A stretch of DNA of 64,000 bases from Pelecanus crispus. Its lineage: Eukaryota > Chordata > Aves > Pelecaniformes > Pelecanidae. Position 1 is the first letter of the stretch, and each line of letters opens with the position of its first letter. The notes below the pieces were generated by a model. The model saw only the letters and a list, made by a program, of their open reading frames with translations. It did not search any database and had not been told where the DNA came from. A program made the position numbers and the translations under genes. Of this stretch, positions 61,735 to 64,000 are shown piece after piece. The stretch lies in NCBI RefSeq assembly GCF_030463565.1, contig NC_134675.1:12297862-12361861 (forward strand). The letters are read 5' to 3'.

Positions 61735-62000
61735 GAGAGCAAGCGGGAAGAAGGCAGCAGCTCTGACTTACGCCACCATTACCTTTTATAGAGGCTGGCG
61801 GCAAAGTCTGCCTTCGCCCGTCCCGGCCAGGTGAGCCGCCCGACGCAGGACTCGAACTGGTGGTGCCCCCAGGGGTGGGGGGCGCGGCGGGGGCTGCCCC
61901 CACCCCAGCCCCCCGCCGACAGCTGCGTGGGACGCGCGTCCGGGCCCCTGCGCGGGGGGGGGGGGGGGAGACCCTGTCGGTCCCTCGGACCCCTCATCGG
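61735..62000 (-). promoter_or_regulatory. CA9: CA9 promoter: TATA box and candidate hypoxia elements
   Basis: On the minus strand CTATAAAAGG lies at about 61782-61791, about 50 bp before the ATG at 61734, so transcription should start near 61758. The segment is CpG-rich. Human CA9 is driven by HIF through an ACGTG next to the start site. Here RCGTG cores occur as GCGTG on the minus strand at 61724-61728 (just inside the first codons) and on the plus strand at 61925-61929. Their use is untested. Confidence 0.55.
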
Positions 62001-62149
62001 TGGGTGTCCCTTCTCTTCTACAATGTACAGTTAAGAAAAGCATTTCTTTCTGTTGAGGCCAAAGGATGATACAACCCCACTCTGGACAGAAGTCCTGCCT
62101 CTCTACTGCTCCTCAGAAGAGGTGGGAAGTGTGTAGGTGCAGCTTAGTA

Positions 62150-63100
62150 TATGTATGTAGCGTACCTGGATCCCAAAAAGCTTTGAACCAGTTTCTGCAC
62201 CAAATGTCCTTAGTCCATCTCATCCTATAACATGCTGGTCTCTGTGTCAAGCAGACAGGCAATGGAAGGTAGGATGGCAGGTCAGTTTTCAAGGTGGAGG
62301 GAGGTACCAGTGATGCTTCCCCGGGAGCTGCACTAGGGCTTGCGCTTTTCAGCATTTTCATAAACGGTCTGAAAAAGCACATGAGCAGTGATGGGACAGA
62401 ATTAGCTGCAACACTAATTTAGGGCAGTAAAGGACTGAAGATGTTTTGAAGAGTTCAAGGGGGCAATAGTGGTGCTGGGTGACCGGACACAACAGCAGAT
62501 TGCGGTCCGTGTTGGTAGATGCAAAGTGCTGCACGGGTGGTGTAATCAAGGATGCACTGCACGAGGGTGGACTTAAATTAGCTAATGTAACTTGCAGAAG
62601 AGATCAGAATCATGGTGATGTCAGCTCACTGCTTGCCAAGAAAAAAGTGAAGTAAACATCAGGGATTATCAAGAAAGAAACAAAGAACAACACTCCCCCC
62701 CCCCCCCCCCCCCCCGCCATCCTGCTGTTGTATAAATCTTTGGTGAAACCTCCTCTCAGTTATTGCCCACACTTTTGTTTCTCCCATCACAAAAGGGACA
62801 GAATCAGAAACAGCAGGCACATGGCCCCAGGGCTGTTCAGGGGCAGGGGTGGTTTCCATGCAAGGAAGGAGCAAAGCAGGTATGGCTGCCCAGCCGGTGA
62901 AGTGAAGTCTGTGCCTGTAGCATCCCAGCTTGTACAGGATTGGGGAGCAGGGAACAAGCACTTACTCTCTCGGGATAGTGGATTTAGGGCACAATCAACC
63001 AAAATCATCAAGCAGGAAGTTTGATCCCAAACAGCAAAGTATTTTTTCATGCGCTGCAGAAGGGAAGGGGGAACTCCTTTCCCCAAACATGTAATTTTTG
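62150..63100 (+). mobile_element. Old LINE (CR1/L3-like) reverse transcriptase fragment
   Basis: Two blocks recall CR1-type reverse transcriptase: LGLALFSIFINGLKKHMSSD near 62335 (compare [17 protein letters not shown]) and LYKSLVKPPLSYC near 62730 (compare LYSALVRPHLEYC). They lie in the expected order but with stops and frame changes between. A pure 21-C run sits at 62695-62715. Ancient insertion, ends approximate. Confidence 0.65.
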
Positions 63101-64000
63101 CACACGCAAGAAAATATTGGACAAGTTAATGGACTCCTTGCTCTGCGGTGCTGCCAGAGTCCCAAATCTGTGCTGTGCCCCATGGGCCCCACACCTCTGC
63201 TAAACCAGTTTGCCCAGCTGTTTCCCAGCCTAAATCACTGGTCATCCCAGCACCTTCCTTTATGAATGTGCTCAGCATAGCTCCTGTGAATACATCCACA
63301 TCCACAGACCTGCCACTGTCATCACTGAGACAGGGCTCAAGACCTGTCAAGCGGTACAGGAAATCCTGCTGGGGCTGGATTTTGTGCTGAGCAGAAGGAA
63401 CCTCTCCTGAAAAGCTGGCAGCTGGGAACACAAGCCGCTGCACTGACCCTTTGCAACCTGGCACCATGGGTTCCTGCCCTCCGCTGTGCCAGAAATGTTC
63501 CCTTGCACCTGGCCTCTCCAGTGAGTCATGTCACTGGTGGTGACCTGCAGGTAGGATCAATGTGCTCCCAAACTGCAGACTTTATCCTGATTCACCTTGT
63601 TCCTCCCAACACCAGATAAGCTGAACCATCAGATAAGAAGACATTCATTTATCAAGGCTCAAGGAAATAGGACTGTGGGGGGGAAACAAACCATAAACCA
63701 CAATTCCAACACTCTCCTTCTCACGTTCCTGTAGTTTATCTTATTAATGGTCTTTATCCTGAATGAAGAGGAAGAAGGCAGCTGGATATGGCAGAGGAAG
63801 GACAGGCTCAGTCTATCACTTTTTCAGGACAAGCCCCATGCGGTTCCCACCTCACACCTGTTTGCTTCCCCAGACAGGTTACTCTGTGTTCCCTGCTTCG
63901 ACTCCACGCAAATGGAGTAATTGTGGAGCTGTCACCTTTGCTGCCCTGTCTTTCTTAGGTTTCATTGTCCTCCCTCTTCATTACTCTTCGAGGCTGCACA
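63101..64000. other. Right edge of window, nothing recognised
   Basis: No exon, gene end or repeat family could be supported. In human the next genes beyond CA9 are ARHGEF39 and CCDC107, and no part of either was recognised here. Confidence 0.3.

Overview
The window is bird nuclear DNA. Evidence: young and old CR1 LINEs, a tRNA-Ile/CR1 composite SINE of the TguSINE1 type, three copies of a common avian solo LTR, short GC-rich introns and many G/C-rich minisatellites and homopolymers. The protein readings are vertebrate. The order cannot be fixed; the compact, GC- and minisatellite-rich layout suggests a small (micro) chromosome, which is inference.

Four host genes are present, in this order: TLN1 (+, 3' third, 73-15324), TPM2 (+, 19865-33691), an APH1 gamma-secretase subunit gene (+, 37803-42499) and CA9 (-, 61734-44286). 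TLN1 encodes the end of the talin rod (about R9 to R13) and the dimerisation helix. TPM2 is beta-tropomyosin with two first exons (1a, 1b), the 6a/6b pair and three alternative last exons: 9a, a 9c-like brain-type exon, and 9d. APH1 is complete in seven exons (254 codons). CA9 is complete in twelve coding exons: signal peptide, alpha-carbonic anhydrase domain, membrane helix and short tail.

The order and orientations TLN>, TPM>, APH1>, <CA equal those of the human 15q22 paralogon (TLN2, TPM1, APH1B, CA12). Human 9p13 has TLN1, TPM2 and CA9 but, as far as I recall, no APH1. This APH1 may therefore be a third ohnolog kept in birds and lost in mammals. That is the most interesting reading of the window, together with the TPM2 9c-like exon and the loss of both conserved cis-proline positions in CA9.

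Mobile elements: a broken CR1 lies antisense in a TLN1 intron. A CR1 with an open 951-codon ORF2 sits in CA9 intron 1, inserted into a solo LTR. A second LTR in the opposite orientation abuts that LTR. Two eroded CR1/L3-like fragments lie in CA9 intron 9 and upstream of CA9. The three avian solo LTRs each have a different perfect 5-bp target duplication, and one ends 23 bp before an APH1 splice acceptor.

Several coding irregularities were read: two CT splice donors, one in-frame stop and two frame changes in TLN1, and one frame change in CA9. TPM2 and APH1 are clean. The rate, near one per kilobase of coding sequence, fits residual assembly error better than gene death, but this needs read evidence.
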